Origin: an uncultured Pseudoflavonifractor sp.
GTDB taxonomy: Bacteria; Bacillota; Clostridia; Oscillospirales; Oscillospiraceae
DNA: 34,678 nucleotides
Reading direction: 5' to 3'
NCBI RefSeq assembly: GCF_944387275.1
Contig: NZ_CALXEG010000035.1
Location: 1-34,678, forward strand
Numbering within the stretch: the first letter of the stretch is position 1; every line of letters begins with the position of its first letter. The translations under genes were made by a program, and so were the position numbers. Shown here piece after piece: positions 7,090 to 15,440 of the stretch. The notes under the pieces were generated by a model. It was not told the DNA's origin. It did no database searches and saw nothing but the letters and a program-made list of their open reading frames with translations.

Positions 7090-7105
7090 CGGGAGGAATC
7101 CAATC

Positions 7106-7696
7106 ATGCCTGTCGCAACCCCAACCCAGAAAAGCAAGTCCAGCAAGCGCCGCCTCTACACCCGGATGCTCTGCGAGGGCGCCATCATGGTGGCCCTGGC
7201 CCTGGTCCTCAACCAGCTGAAAATCTTCCGCCTGCCCAACGGCGGCTCCATCACCCTGGAGATGCTGCCCATCTTCTTCTACGCCGTCCGTTGGGGCGTG
7301 AGCCCCGGCCTGCTGGCCGGCTTCGCCTTCGGCCTGCTCCAGATGTTCATTGACGGCGCCGTGGCCTGGGGCTGGCAGTCCCTGCTGCTGGACTACCTGG
7401 TGGCCTTCACGCCTCTGGGCCTGGCCGGCCTGTTCAAGGGCAAGAACTGGGGCATCTTCGCCGGCACCGTGCTGGGCTCTGTGGTCCGCTTCATCGTCCA
7501 CTTCATCAGCGGCATCACCATCTACGCCATTGTGGCCCCCACGGAGCTGTTCAACATGACCTTCACCAGCCCCTGGATGTACTCCCTGGCCTACAACGGC
7601 AGCTACATGGCCATTGACATGGCCCTGTGCCTGGTGGTGTTCGCCCTGCTGTACAAGCCCCTGAAGAAGTACTTCCTGGGCACTGATATCTGGTAA
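7106..7696 (+). CDS. thiT: Thiamin ECF transporter S component ThiT
   Basis: 196 aa, started at ATG 7106 behind GGGAGG (7091-7096). Six hydrophobic helices follow a short basic N-terminus. It is the substrate-binding membrane subunit of an energy-coupling-factor transporter and captures thiamin, working with the shared EcfA/A'/T module encoded elsewhere. Family marks are the helix-1 AxxxA-like stretch (EGAIMVALALVLNQLKIFRLPNGGS), GGSITLEMLPIFFYAVRWGVSPGLLAGFAFGLLQ and the conserved Trp-rich, Tyr-containing loops near the C-terminal half (SPWMYSLAYNGSYM). The TPP riboswitch upstream confirms the substrate. The HAD gene begins 26 bp downstream without an intervening terminator. Confidence 0.95.
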   Translation: MPVATPTQKSKSSKRRLYTRMLCEGAIMVALALVLNQLKIFRLPNGGSITLEMLPIFFYAVRWGVSPGLLAGFAFGLLQMFIDGAVAWGWQSLLLDYLVAFTPLGLAGLFKGKNWGIFAGTVLGSVVRFIVHFISGITIYAIVAPTELFNMTFTSPWMYSLAYNGSYMAIDMALCLVVFALLYKPLKKYFLGTDIW

Positions 7697-7722
7697 ATCA
7701 CACTATGTAAGGGGGAAGGAAA

Positions 7723-8532
7723 TTGGGTAAATTCGACCGCGTGCTGCTGGCCAGCGACTTTGACGACACGCTCTACAACTCCCGCCTGGAGGTGTCCGCC
7801 GAAAATGTGGCCGCCATCGAGTACTTTATCCGGGAGGGCGGCTACTTCACCGTATCCACCGGCCGGGCCCACCGCACCTTCTCCCCCTATGTGCATCTGG
7901 CCCCCATCAACGCCCCCGTCATCCTGTCCAACGGGGCCCTGCTCTACGACTATTCTACGGATCAGGTGGTCTGTGAGCTGCCCCTGCCCGCCGACGCACC
8001 CCGGGACCTGGCGGTGCTGTCGGCGGAGATGCCCTCCATCGGCATGGAGACCTACCACGGGGACGACGTGTATATCCACCACCCCAACGCCTTTACCGAC
8101 CGCCACGTGAAGCGGGTTGGCACCACCTGGACCCCCTGCGACCTGGCGGACATGCCCACCCCCTGGAGCAAGGCGGTCATTCAGGACGAGCACAAGACCC
8201 TGCTGGCCGCCCAGAAGTTCCTGCTGGACCGCTGGGCGGACAAGTACGAGGTCATCTTCTCCAGCACCGCCCTGCTGGAGATCACCGCAAAAGGCGCCAC
8301 CAAGGGGGGTATGGTCCTCCGGCTGGCGGAGTACCTGGGGGTGGACCGGAAGGACATCTACTGCGTGGGGGACAACCAGAACGACATCCCCATGCTCTCC
8401 GTGTCCGCCATCCCCTTCGCCCCCGCCAACTGCGCCGACCCGGTCCGGGACTTCGGCGCCGTCATCGTCAAGTCCAGCGACGACCACTGCATTGCCGACA
8501 TCATCCGCATCCTGGATGAGCGGTACAGCTGA
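7723..8532 (+). CDS. Cof-type HAD-superfamily phosphatase, in the TPP-controlled operon
   Basis: 269 aa from a TTG start at 7723, behind GGGGGAAGGA (7711-7720); no ATG fits. HAD motif I is DFDDTL (nucleophile Asp and acid/base Asp), motif II is STGR, motif III is the Lys in TKGGMVLRLAEYLG, and motif IV is GDNQNDIPML. The large cap between motifs II and III is the type C2B cap of the Cof/YwpJ group. These enzymes dephosphorylate sugar phosphates, nucleotides or cofactor precursors; E. coli Cof acts on the pyrophosphate of the thiamin pyrimidine precursor. Because it follows thiT by 26 bp under the same riboswitch, a thiamin-related phosphatase role is a fair inference. A strong terminator follows. 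Confidence 0.9.
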   Translation: MGKFDRVLLASDFDDTLYNSRLEVSAENVAAIEYFIREGGYFTVSTGRAHRTFSPYVHLAPINAPVILSNGALLYDYSTDQVVCELPLPADAPRDLAVLSAEMPSIGMETYHGDDVYIHHPNAFTDRHVKRVGTTWTPCDLADMPTPWSKAVIQDEHKTLLAAQKFLLDRWADKYEVIFSSTALLEITAKGATKGGMVLRLAEYLGVDRKDIYCVGDNQNDIPMLSVSAIPFAPANCADPVRDFGAVIVKSSDDHCIADIIRILDERYS

Positions 8533-8545
8533 ACAATGCCATATT

Positions 8546-8582
8546 CAATGCCCGCCGGGATTCCGGCGGGCATTGTTTTTTC
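8546..8582 (+). terminator. Terminator of the thiT-HAD operon
   Basis: A 13-bp perfect stem CAATGCCCGCCGG (8546-8558) with 8563-8575, loop GATT, then a run of T to 8581. Confidence 0.92.
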
Positions 8583-8606
8583 CACATTGTGCAGTCTTCT
8601 TGTGGA
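8581..8606. promoter_or_regulatory. Inverted repeat TCCACA-N14-TGTGGA, copy 2
   Basis: TCCACA at 8581-8586 and TGTGGA at 8601-8606 with 14 bp between. It begins directly at the end of the T-run of the preceding terminator and lies 8 bp from the A module of repeat cluster R2. Confidence 0.6.
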
Positions 8607-8608
8607 CA

Positions 8609-8880
8609 ACCCCCAGCCTTCCCCCCAGGGGGGAAGGTGCCCCCGAAGGGGGCAGATGAGGGGAACGACGATGCGGCGGCAGTGTCCAAGAAGCCACCGT
8701 ACTTGAGAGCAGTTACTATGCCGGTTCGGCTGGCCTGTGTCGTTGCTGCATCGCCCGAGCAGGGTCAGCCCCCAGACTTGTAAGCCGCTGCAATCCAATC
8801 ACCGTTCTCAATGCCGCACGCAGTCTCTGCGCCGTGTTTCAGCTTTTGCCCGAGGCAAGCCTTCCCCCATGGAAAGCAGG
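8609..8880 (-). repeat. Modular repeat cluster R2 (A and B in reverse orientation)
   Basis: A module on the minus strand (8615-8664) with inner hairpin TGCCCCC-GAA-GGGGGCA (8638-8654), then module B reversed (about 8677-8864; TATGCCGGTTCGG near 8717), ending in a remnant of another A module (AAGCCTTCCCCC) at about 8860-8873. No gene is supported in this gap. Confidence 0.75.
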
Positions 8881-8889
8881 GGAGGGCGC

Positions 8890-10362
8890 TCAGTCCCGCT
8901 GGCGGCCAATCTCCTCCAGGGTACCGGCCAGCAGGGCGGCGTAGGCGGGCAGGGAGGCCAGGGGCGCCCGCTCGTCGGGGGAGTGGGCGTCCAGGATATC
9001 CGGACCGGACACCGCCATCACCAGTTCAGGGGCCTTCACGTGGAACAGGGAGGGCTCCAGCCCCACGTGGACGGCAGAGATGGTCATACTCCGCCCCGTC
9101 TCGCGGCGGAACACCCGGTCCAGCAGCAGCGCCAGCGGGTTGTCCGGAGTGCCCTGCCAGGCGGGATAGCCGGTGGCGGCCACGGCAAAGCCGTTGTCCT
9201 CCGCCAGACGGCGGTGAGCGCCGGCCATATCCGCCTCGTCCGCCGGGTCGGCGCAGCGGAGGAACTCGGCCACCTTGACCGCGCCGTTCTCCGTCCACAC
9301 CCGGCCCAGGTTGGCCGACGCGGACACCACCCCGGGGAAGTCGGCGTGCCACCGCCTTACGCCGTAGGACAGTCCCCCGGTCAGGGCCAGCAGGGCGGCC
9401 CGGCAGCCATCATCCCACACCGTCTCCGGCGTCGGGACCTCCTTCAGCTCCGCCCGGAAGTCCGGGTCGCTGTCCCGGTGGGCCGTCTCCAGCTCTGCCG
9501 CCCAGCGGGCAAAGGCCGCCCGCAGGTCCAGGCAGCGGGCCCTGTCCGCCACCACCGTAGCCGACGCCCAGGTGGGAATGGCGTTGTGGGCCTGTCCGCC
9601 GGAGAAATCCGCCAGCTGCCAGGGGAAGGGCAGGCCGGCCAGCAGGGTGGTCAGGACCTTGACCGGGTTGCCCCGGCCCCGGTGGATGTCATCCCCCGAG
9701 TGGCCGCCGGAGAAGCCGGACAGGGAGACGGTGAAGGCCTGTCCCGCCGCCGCCGGGCAGGTGGCCAGGGGGCGGGAGAAGGTCTCCCGCCGTCCGCCCG
9801 CCGAGCCCACCACGGCGGTGCCCAGGTGGAAGCCGTCGGTGTTGAGCAGGTATTTGGCCCCCGCCAGCCAGGCCGGGTCCACCTCCCGTGCCCCTGCCAG
9901 GCCCACCTCCTCGGCCACCGTAAAGATGACCCGCACCGGCCCCCGGGCCAGCTTCTGCCCCAGCAGCCAGAGGACGGCGGCGTTGCCCAGGCCGTTGTCC
10001 GCCCCCAGCGAGGACCGACCGTCCGACCTCAAGAAGCCGTCCGCCGCCACCGGCCGGATGGGGTCCCGCTCGGGCACGTAGCCGCTGCCCGGCCGGACGG
10101 CACACACCATGTCCATGTGGCCCTGGAGGATGGTGAGGGGCGCGCCCTCACACCCCGGAGCGGCGGGCAGGTCGGCGGTCAGGTTGCCCGCGGCGTCCGC
10201 CGCCGGCGTCCCCCCCAGGGCCTCCAGCCGCCGGGAGAGCAGCTCCCGCTCCGCCTGCTCCCCGTGGGAGGGGTGGGGGACGGTGCACATCCCCCGGAAC
10301 TCCTCCAAAATCCCCGCTGTGATGGCCTCCGGGCCACCCAGCCGCGCTGTCAGCTCTGTCAT
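8890..10362 (-). CDS. pepD: M20-family aminoacyl-histidine dipeptidase (PepD-like)
   Basis: 490 aa, the usual length for PepD/cytosol non-specific dipeptidase. It is a di-zinc cytosolic peptidase that releases free amino acids, classically from Xaa-His dipeptides. The metal-site motifs are in place: GHMDMV with its His and Asp, GADNGLGNAAVLWLL with the bridging Asp, the TVAEEVGLAGA pair of Glu (general base), the Asp in LLNTDGF, and the late His region VHVGLEPSLF. The lid and dimerisation domain lies between, recognisable by GFSGGHSGDDIHRGRGNPVK. A start at ATG 10362 gives the usual PHPSHGE segment about 30 residues in. A promoter overlaps the end of the upstream gene. Confidence 0.93.
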   Translation of the reverse strand: MTELTARLGGPEAITAGILEEFRGMCTVPHPSHGEQAERELLSRRLEALGGTPAADAAGNLTADLPAAPGCEGAPLTILQGHMDMVCAVRPGSGYVPERDPIRPVAADGFLRSDGRSSLGADNGLGNAAVLWLLGQKLARGPVRVIFTVAEEVGLAGAREVDPAWLAGAKYLLNTDGFHLGTAVVGSAGGRRETFSRPLATCPAAAGQAFTVSLSGFSGGHSGDDIHRGRGNPVKVLTTLLAGLPFPWQLADFSGGQAHNAIPTWASATVVADRARCLDLRAAFARWAAELETAHRDSDPDFRAELKEVPTPETVWDDGCRAALLALTGGLSYGVRRWHADFPGVVSASANLGRVWTENGAVKVAEFLRCADPADEADMAGAHRRLAEDNGFAVAATGYPAWQGTPDNPLALLLDRVFRRETGRSMTISAVHVGLEPSLFHVKAPELVMAVSGPDILDAHSPDERAPLASLPAYAALLAGTLEEIGRQRD

Positions 10363-10394
10363 AATGCAAGCCCCCTGTGCTATGTATTATTTCT

Positions 10395-10423
10395 ATTGTA
10401 CCACACGGCGCCCCTCAGAGAAA
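10395..10423 (-). promoter_or_regulatory. Extended -10 promoter of pepD
   Basis: On the minus strand: TACAAT (10395-10400) with a TG at the extended -10 position (TGGTACAAT), and a poor -35 TTTCTC (10418-10423) at 17 bp. It overlaps the last codons of the upstream gene. Confidence 0.5.
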
Positions 10424-10966
10424 GGCCTCCGCGCCCCCCAGCAGCACCAGCAGCACGCCGGACAGAGGCAGGGCGTATCTGCCCAGCAGGCGGCCCAGGG
10501 GGCCCGCGCCCAGCCAGCCCCCCAGAGGGATGAAGAGCAGCGTCACACAGAAGTTGCACACCGCCGCCCCCAGGGGGGACAGCCCGCTGATACCCGCCGC
10601 CACCCCGGCCCCGGCGTTGTTCACCGCCAGCGCCGCCGCCAGAGGCACCCAGGCCCGCACACAGGGCAGGGGCTCCTCCGGCTCCACGGGGGAGCGGAGC
10701 CAGTCCAGCAGGAACCACAGCCCGATGCCCAGCAGCACCAGGCCGCCCAGCATATCCGCCAGCGCTCCGGACAGAAACCGGCCTGCCGTGGCCCCCAGGG
10801 CCAGGGACAGCCAGGTCACCCCTGTGGTCACCCCCGCCAGGATCAGGCACCCCCTCAGAGACACCGCCAGCCCCCGGGCCGCGTACCCCATGGAGAGCAG
10901 GACCGTGTCCAGGTTGCAGGCCATGGTAAAGACCAGTATGGCCCCGATGGAAGCCAAAACGTCCAA
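10415..10966 (-). CDS. Six-helix membrane protein of the YtaF/MntP-like type
   Basis: 183 aa from a TTG at 10966 with AGGGAG about 9 nt upstream; the nearby ATG is out of frame. Six hydrophobic helices form two similar halves of three. Each half opens with an Asp/Asn-bearing first helix: CNLDTVLLSMGYAARG in the first and VNNAGAGVAAGISG in the second. That pattern resembles the YtaF sporulation membrane protein and the MntP manganese exporter families, where such residues lie in the membrane and bind the ion. The second motif has NN where MntP has an Asp, so manganese export is not assured. The gene is 52 bp upstream of pepD and could share its transcript. Confidence 0.65.
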   Translation of the reverse strand: MDVLASIGAILVFTMACNLDTVLLSMGYAARGLAVSLRGCLILAGVTTGVTWLSLALGATAGRFLSGALADMLGGLVLLGIGLWFLLDWLRSPVEPEEPLPCVRAWVPLAAALAVNNAGAGVAAGISGLSPLGAAVCNFCVTLLFIPLGGWLGAGPLGRLLGRYALPLSGVLLVLLGGAEAFL

Positions 10967-11086
10967 TTTCCCATCTCCCTTCCGGCCATCCTATGCCGGG
11001 AGCGGGGGAGGGGTGCGGCGGCGGCGTAGGCTTCCCGCCATGCGGGGCGTCTTTACAAGCTGGGCGCAGTCTGAGGGACTTTCCCC

Positions 11087-11645
11087 TCATCCGTCATTTG
11101 CTTCGCAAATGCCACCTTCCCCCCAGGGGGAAGGCTTGCCTCGAGCATAATCTGAAACACGGCGCAGAGACTGTGTGCGGCATTGAGAAAGGTCATTGAA
11201 TTGCAGCGGCTTACAAGTCTGGGCGGGTAACCCTGCTCGGGCGATGCAGTAACGGCACGCGGGGCACCGAACCGGCATAGTAACTGCTCTCAAATATGGC
11301 GGCTTCTTGGACACCACCGCCGCCGGACGTACTCCGAAAGGGGGTACCAGGGGGAAACGGGCGCGTTTGGCCCTGAAAGGGCCCTTCCGCGCCTGTTGCC
11401 CCATGGCGAGCTTTGCCTACTTTCCCTCGCTGGAAAGTAGGCCGCCGGAGGCTCCTCCTCGCAAGCTGCGTATCGCTCGCCCCGGCATAAATACCAGGGC
11501 TCGTTCACTCCGCTGCTCGTCCTCCCCCCACCGAACCCGCTCCGCTGGGCTTCGGCGGGGACCCCGTTTGCTTTGCTTAGTCCAGCTGCTCCCCTCATCC
11601 GTCTGGCCTGCGGCCAGCCACCTTCCCCCCAGGGGGAAGGCTTTT
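11087..11645 (+). repeat. Modular repeat cluster R3 (A-B-C-D-A)
   Basis: A module 11087-11140 (inner hairpin ATTTGC-TTC-GCAAAT), B about 11143-11328, C about 11335-11452 (stem CTACTTTCC/GGAAAGTAG), D about 11454-11567, and a closing A module 11590-11643 with inner hairpin CTGGCC-TGC-GGCCAG. Both ends are A modules in the same orientation. The 795-bp gap 10967-11761 otherwise contains only a terminator. Confidence 0.8.
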
Positions 11646-11692
11646 ATTTGCGCTTCGCCGGGCTCACGCGGGACCCCGGAAAAGGCAATGTA

Positions 11693-11735
11693 ACAGAAAA
11701 ACCGGAGGGCTGCCGCTGATGCGGCAGCCCTCCGG
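11693..11735 (-). terminator. Terminator of the HD-MATE operon
   Basis: A 15-bp perfect stem CCGGAGGGCTGCCGC (11702-11716) with 11721-11735; read on the minus strand it is followed by TTTTTCTG. Confidence 0.9.
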
Positions 11736-11761
11736 GCGTTTTCCTTAATAATCATGTTGTA

Positions 11762-13141
11762 TCAGGCCTTGCCCAGCTCCATCTCCCGCCGGCGCAGGAT
11801 CCGGGGGAACTTCCAGGCAAACATGAGGCCGGTCGTGGCGGCGGCCAGGAAGTCGGCCACCGGCTCGGCCAGATACACGGCAAAGACCTGGTCGCCGGTG
11901 ATGATGTGGGGCAGGATATAGATGAGGGGAATGACCAGGATGATCTTCCGCAGCAGGGCCAGGAACAGGGACACCTTGGCCTGGCCAAGGGCCACAAAGG
12001 TCTGCTGGCAGGAGAACTGGACGCCCAGCATAAAGAAGCAGGCCAGGTAGATCCGCAGGGCCCACACGGCGGCCTCCACCAGCTCGGGCTTGTCGTTGAA
12101 CATGGCCACAAAGGCGTGGGGGAAGAGCTCCACCAGCAGGCAGCCGGCGACGGAGTAGATGATGCCCGCGGTAATGAGCAGGCGGAAGGTCTTGCGCACC
12201 CGGTCCAGCTGGCCGGAGCCGTAGTTATAGCCCACAATGGGCTGGGCCCCCTGGGCCAGGCCCTGGAAGATCATGGTCAGCACCTGCATGATGGAGGAGC
12301 AGATGGTCATGGCCCCCACGAACTTATTGCCGCCGTATTTCAGCAGGGAGGAGTTGAAGGCGATGTTCACCAGGCTCTCGGTGGACTGCATGATGAAGGG
12401 GGACACGCCAATGGCCACCACAGGCAGCAGGATTTTGGGCTTGAGGCGCAGGTATTTGAGCCGGATCTTCAGTCTGGTGCGCTTCCCGGTGAGGAAGGCC
12501 AGCACCCACACCGCCGAAACCGCCTGGGCGATGATGGTGGCCAGGGCCGCGCCCCTGACGCCCATGTCGAAACCGAAGATGAAGATGGGGTCCAGCACGA
12601 TGTTGATCACCGCGCCGATGACCACCGTGAGCATGGAGGTGGTGGAGAAGCCCTGGGTGGTGATGAAGTTGTTCAGGGCCAGGGCGATCTGGACGAACAC
12701 GGTGCCCCACAGGTAGATGGTCAGGTAGTCCACGGCATAGCCGATGGTCTCCTCACTGGCCCCCATGAGCAGCAGCATGGGCCGCTGGAGGGGGAGAAAC
12801 ACCGCCATGACCACCACGGAGATAATTAGGATCAGCAGGGTACAGTTGCCCAGGATCTCCTCGGCCAGGTCGGTGCGGCCCTCGCCGGTGCGGATGGCCG
12901 CCCGGGAGCCGCCGCCCATGCCCACCAGGGCGGACAGGGCGGAGATGAACATGATGACGGCAAAGGTCACGCCCACGCCGGTGATGGCCATGTCCCCATC
13001 CGGCTTCATGTGGCCCAGGTACATCCGGTCCACAATGTTGTACAGGGCGTTGACCACCTGGGCGGTGACGGCGGGCAGCGCCAGCCGGCGGAGCAGCTGG
13101 GGGACCGGGTCTTTGCCCAAGTCATTGGTGCGCTTTGCCAC
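11762..13141 (-). CDS. MATE-family multidrug/cation antiporter (first)
   Basis: 459 aa, twelve predicted hydrophobic helices in two six-helix halves, the normal MATE architecture. The N-terminal half starts with the cytoplasmic lead DLGKDPVPQLLRRLALPAVTAQVVNALYNIVDRMYLGH, the hallmark first helix of the DinF/NorM-type families in Firmicutes; the second half opens with GVSPFIMQSTESLVNIAFNSSLLKYGG, and GAQPIVGYNYGSG is a conserved loop. It would export cationic drugs or metabolites using a sodium or proton gradient. The start is a GTG at 13141, with GAGGAGG inside the last codons of the HD gene, only 5 bp between the two genes, so they are co-transcribed and probably translationally coupled. 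A strong terminator follows. Confidence 0.93.
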   Translation of the reverse strand: MAKRTNDLGKDPVPQLLRRLALPAVTAQVVNALYNIVDRMYLGHMKPDGDMAITGVGVTFAVIMFISALSALVGMGGGSRAAIRTGEGRTDLAEEILGNCTLLILIISVVVMAVFLPLQRPMLLLMGASEETIGYAVDYLTIYLWGTVFVQIALALNNFITTQGFSTTSMLTVVIGAVINIVLDPIFIFGFDMGVRGAALATIIAQAVSAVWVLAFLTGKRTRLKIRLKYLRLKPKILLPVVAIGVSPFIMQSTESLVNIAFNSSLLKYGGNKFVGAMTICSSIMQVLTMIFQGLAQGAQPIVGYNYGSGQLDRVRKTFRLLITAGIIYSVAGCLLVELFPHAFVAMFNDKPELVEAAVWALRIYLACFFMLGVQFSCQQTFVALGQAKVSLFLALLRKIILVIPLIYILPHIITGDQVFAVYLAEPVADFLAAATTGLMFAWKFPRILRRREMELGKA

Positions 13142-13146
13142 GGTGA

Positions 13147-13731
13147 TTACGCCTCCTCATTTTCCAGGAAATAAGTTGCCTCCATGTCGGCGGTGGCCAG
13201 GGCGAAGGCCAGGGGGAACTTCTGGAAGGCCTGGCCCACGGTGCGGGCGTCCTCGGTGCCCGAGAAGCCCATGTGCCACCGGATGGCCATGGCCTCCTCC
13301 CTGGTCAGGCGGAGGTAGCCGTTGACGATATACACGCTCTTCTCCCCGTGGCCGTAGGGCAGGGGGTCCTCAAAGGAGTAGGTGGGCACGGACTGCCACT
13401 TGCCGTCCGGCCCCTTCACGTTGCGGGTGCCCGGCTTGTAGCACCCGATCTTGCACACGTCGTGGAGCAGGGCCACCAGGGCCACCGTCTCCTCGCTGTA
13501 CTCCAGGCCATAGAGCTCCTGGACCCGGGGCCGGGACAGATAGTCCACCAGACAGTGGTACACGTTCAGGCTGTGCTCACACAGGCCGCCGGCGTAGGCG
13601 CCGTGGAACCGGGCGGAGGCGGGAGCGGTGAAAAAATCGCTCTTGTTCTCCAGATAGTCCAGCAGGGCGGAGGCCCCGTCCCGGTGGATTTTCCCGGTAA
13701 AAATTTCAATAAATTCCTCTCGGGCGCTCAT
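13147..13731 (-). CDS. HD-domain phosphohydrolase
   Basis: 194 aa from ATG 13731 (GAGGAG 5 nt upstream). The HD metal site is readable: His in GLCEHSLNVYHCL, the HD pair in LLHDVCKIGCYKP, a His in IRWHMGFSG, and a late Asp in FALATADMEATY. The fold is a single-domain HD hydrolase, which would cleave nucleotides or oligonucleotides; it resembles the HD part of YhaM-like 3'-5' exonucleases but has no OB-fold domain. The GEKSVYIVNGYLRLTREEAMAIRWHMG segment is common in this subgroup. A much longer frame upstream (to 16599) is antisense to the radical SAM gene and not coding. It leads the operon with the MATE gene. Confidence 0.88.
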   Translation of the reverse strand: MSAREEFIEIFTGKIHRDGASALLDYLENKSDFFTAPASARFHGAYAGGLCEHSLNVYHCLVDYLSRPRVQELYGLEYSEETVALVALLHDVCKIGCYKPGTRNVKGPDGKWQSVPTYSFEDPLPYGHGEKSVYIVNGYLRLTREEAMAIRWHMGFSGTEDARTVGQAFQKFPLAFALATADMEATYFLENEEA

Positions 13732-13900
13732 AACACTCCTCTTTTCCTGTTCATATTCTCCCATACGGTAAAATATAATTTTAGCATATGCGCCACGAAA
13801 AATCCAGCCGCTTTCCCCGCCGCGTCTCCCTGCCGCCCCCATATCTTTGGACAGTTTCGCGGTTTTGTCCCCAAATTTGACACTTTCCCCACTCTGTCCG

Positions 13901-13929
13901 TTGAGAATCGGCAGGGCCCGGAATAATTT
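13901..13929 (+). promoter_or_regulatory. Promoter of the radical SAM gene
   Basis: TTGAGA at 13901-13906, 17-bp spacer, TAATTT at 13924-13929, about 43 bp before the start codon. Confidence 0.55.
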
Positions 13930-13971
13930 AGTATCAAAGATTGTTCTACTGACGGACAAGGAGTGATTTTT

Positions 13972-15393
13972 ATGCATATCCCCAACAGTTTGAAGCAATT
14001 CGGCATTGAACAGGCCGTGGACTACATCACCAAGGACCCGGAGAAGAATCTGCCCACTCTGATGAGCTGGGTGGACAAGTTCTCCCGTGGCAGCTTCCCC
14101 GCCCAGCGGGAGGCCATCCGGAACGCCATCGCCGACCCCAACCACCCCTACCACAGCCTGATCCTCCACATCGTGAAGGACATCGACCCCGAGGTGCTCA
14201 AGACCACCTTCGTCAACTTCTTCCTCAACGCCAACCTGATCGGCTGGGACAAGCAGGAGGCCGCCCGGGCCAAGTACCACTGCAACATCCCCTGGGCCAT
14301 CCTGCTGGACCCCACCAGCGCCTGCAACCTGCACTGCACCGGCTGCTGGGCCGCCGAGTACGGCAACAAGCTCAACCTGTCCTTTGACGAGATCGACGAC
14401 ATCATCCGCCAGGGCAAGGAGCTGGGCGTGTACATGTACATCTACACCGGCGGCGAGCCTCTGGTCCGCAAGGCCGACATCATCCGCCTGTGCGAGAAGC
14501 ACAGCGACTGCCAGTTCCTCTGCTTCACCAACGCCACCCTCATCGACGAGGCCTTTGCCGACGAGATGCTGCGGGTGAAGAACTTCATCCCCGCCATCAG
14601 CCTGGAGGGCTTCGAGGAGGCCACCGACGGCCGCCGCGGCAACGGCGTGTACCAGAAGGTCATCGCCGCCATGGAGCTGCTCAAGCGCAAGCGCCTGCCC
14701 TACGGCATCTCCTGCTGCTACACCAGCGCCAACTTCGAGTCCATCACCAGCGAGGCCTACTACGACAAGATGATCGAGCTGGGCGCCCTGTTCGTCTGGT
14801 ACTTCCACTACATGCCCGTGGGCAACGACGCCGTGCCCGAGCTGCTGCCCACCCCCGAGCAGCGCACCGAGATGTACCGCCGTGTCCGTGACTACCGCAG
14901 CCGCAAGCCCCTGTTCGCCATGGACTTCCAGAACGACGCCGAGTTCGTGGGCGGCTGCATCGCCGGCGGCCGCCGCTACCTCCACATCAACGCCAACGGC
15001 GATGTGGACCCCTGCGTGTTCATCCACTACTCCGACACCAACATCCGGGAGAAGTCCCTGCTGGACGCCCTCCGCGGGCCCCTGTTCATGGCCTATCACG
15101 ACGGCCAGCCCTTTAACGAGAACATGCTCCAGCCCTGCCCCATGCTGGAGAACCCCAACAAGCTGCGCGACATGGTGGCCCGGACCGGCGCCCACTCCAC
15201 CGACCCCCAGTCCCCCGAGTCCGCCGAGCACCTGTGCGCCAAGTGCGACAGCTACGCCGCCTGCTGGGCCCCTGCCGCCAAGAAGATCTGGGACGACAGC
15301 CAGGCCAGCAAGCACCCGGACCGCTACGTCTCCGAGGAGGAGCGGGTGTCCCGCGAGAATCTCCGGGATCCCAGAGAGACCATCGGCCAGTAA
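13972..15393 (+). CDS. Radical SAM protein with SPASM-like C-terminal cysteine region
   Basis: 473 aa from ATG 13972, 8 nt after AAGGAG (13958-13963); a GTG at 13963 overlaps that site and is not used. After about 110 residues comes the [4Fe-4S] motif CNLHCTGCW (CX3CX2C), then YTGGEPLVRKADI (the GGE motif), SLEGFEEATDG (SAM ribose contact) and the rest of the TIM-barrel. The C-terminal part has further Cys in GGCIAGGRRYLHINANGDVDPCVF and HLCAKCDSYAACW, the arrangement of a SPASM-type or twitch auxiliary cluster. SPASM proteins modify peptides or small proteins, but no precursor-like small gene is visible nearby, so the substrate is unknown. Codon use is strongly biased to C/G-ending codons, as in typA, suggesting high expression. 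A terminator follows at once. Confidence 0.88.
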   Translation: MHIPNSLKQFGIEQAVDYITKDPEKNLPTLMSWVDKFSRGSFPAQREAIRNAIADPNHPYHSLILHIVKDIDPEVLKTTFVNFFLNANLIGWDKQEAARAKYHCNIPWAILLDPTSACNLHCTGCWAAEYGNKLNLSFDEIDDIIRQGKELGVYMYIYTGGEPLVRKADIIRLCEKHSDCQFLCFTNATLIDEAFADEMLRVKNFIPAISLEGFEEATDGRRGNGVYQKVIAAMELLKRKRLPYGISCCYTSANFESITSEAYYDKMIELGALFVWYFHYMPVGNDAVPELLPTPEQRTEMYRRVRDYRSRKPLFAMDFQNDAEFVGGCIAGGRRYLHINANGDVDPCVFIHYSDTNIREKSLLDALRGPLFMAYHDGQPFNENMLQPCPMLENPNKLRDMVARTGAHSTDPQSPESAEHLCAKCDSYAACWAPAAKKIWDDSQASKHPDRYVSEEERVSRENLRDPRETIGQ

Positions 15394-15405
15394 CCTACAT
15401 ACCAA

Positions 15406-15437
15406 AATCCCCGCCGCGACCGCGGCGGGGATTTTTT
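15406..15437. terminator. Terminator shared by radical SAM and second MATE genes
   Basis: Stem AATCCCCGCCG (15406-15416) with its complement ending at 15433, then TTTTTT. It lies between convergent genes; the minus-strand side has AATTTT-poor but A-rich flank (ACCAAAA), so it may work both ways. Confidence 0.85.
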
Positions 15438-15440
15438 CGT

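Noticed and set aside
8737..10533. A plus-strand open frame of 598 residues opposite pepD
   Set aside because: Antisense to an M20 peptidase with intact metal motifs; Pro/Arg/Gly-rich translation without recognisable fold.
11087..11404. Small frame inside module B, on its reverse strand, with a CPACRYC motif and similar reading in several copies
   Set aside because: The frame is open in some copies but shifted in those near 5990 and 8720, and no ribosome site precedes it; similarity of the reading follows from DNA identity of the repeat.
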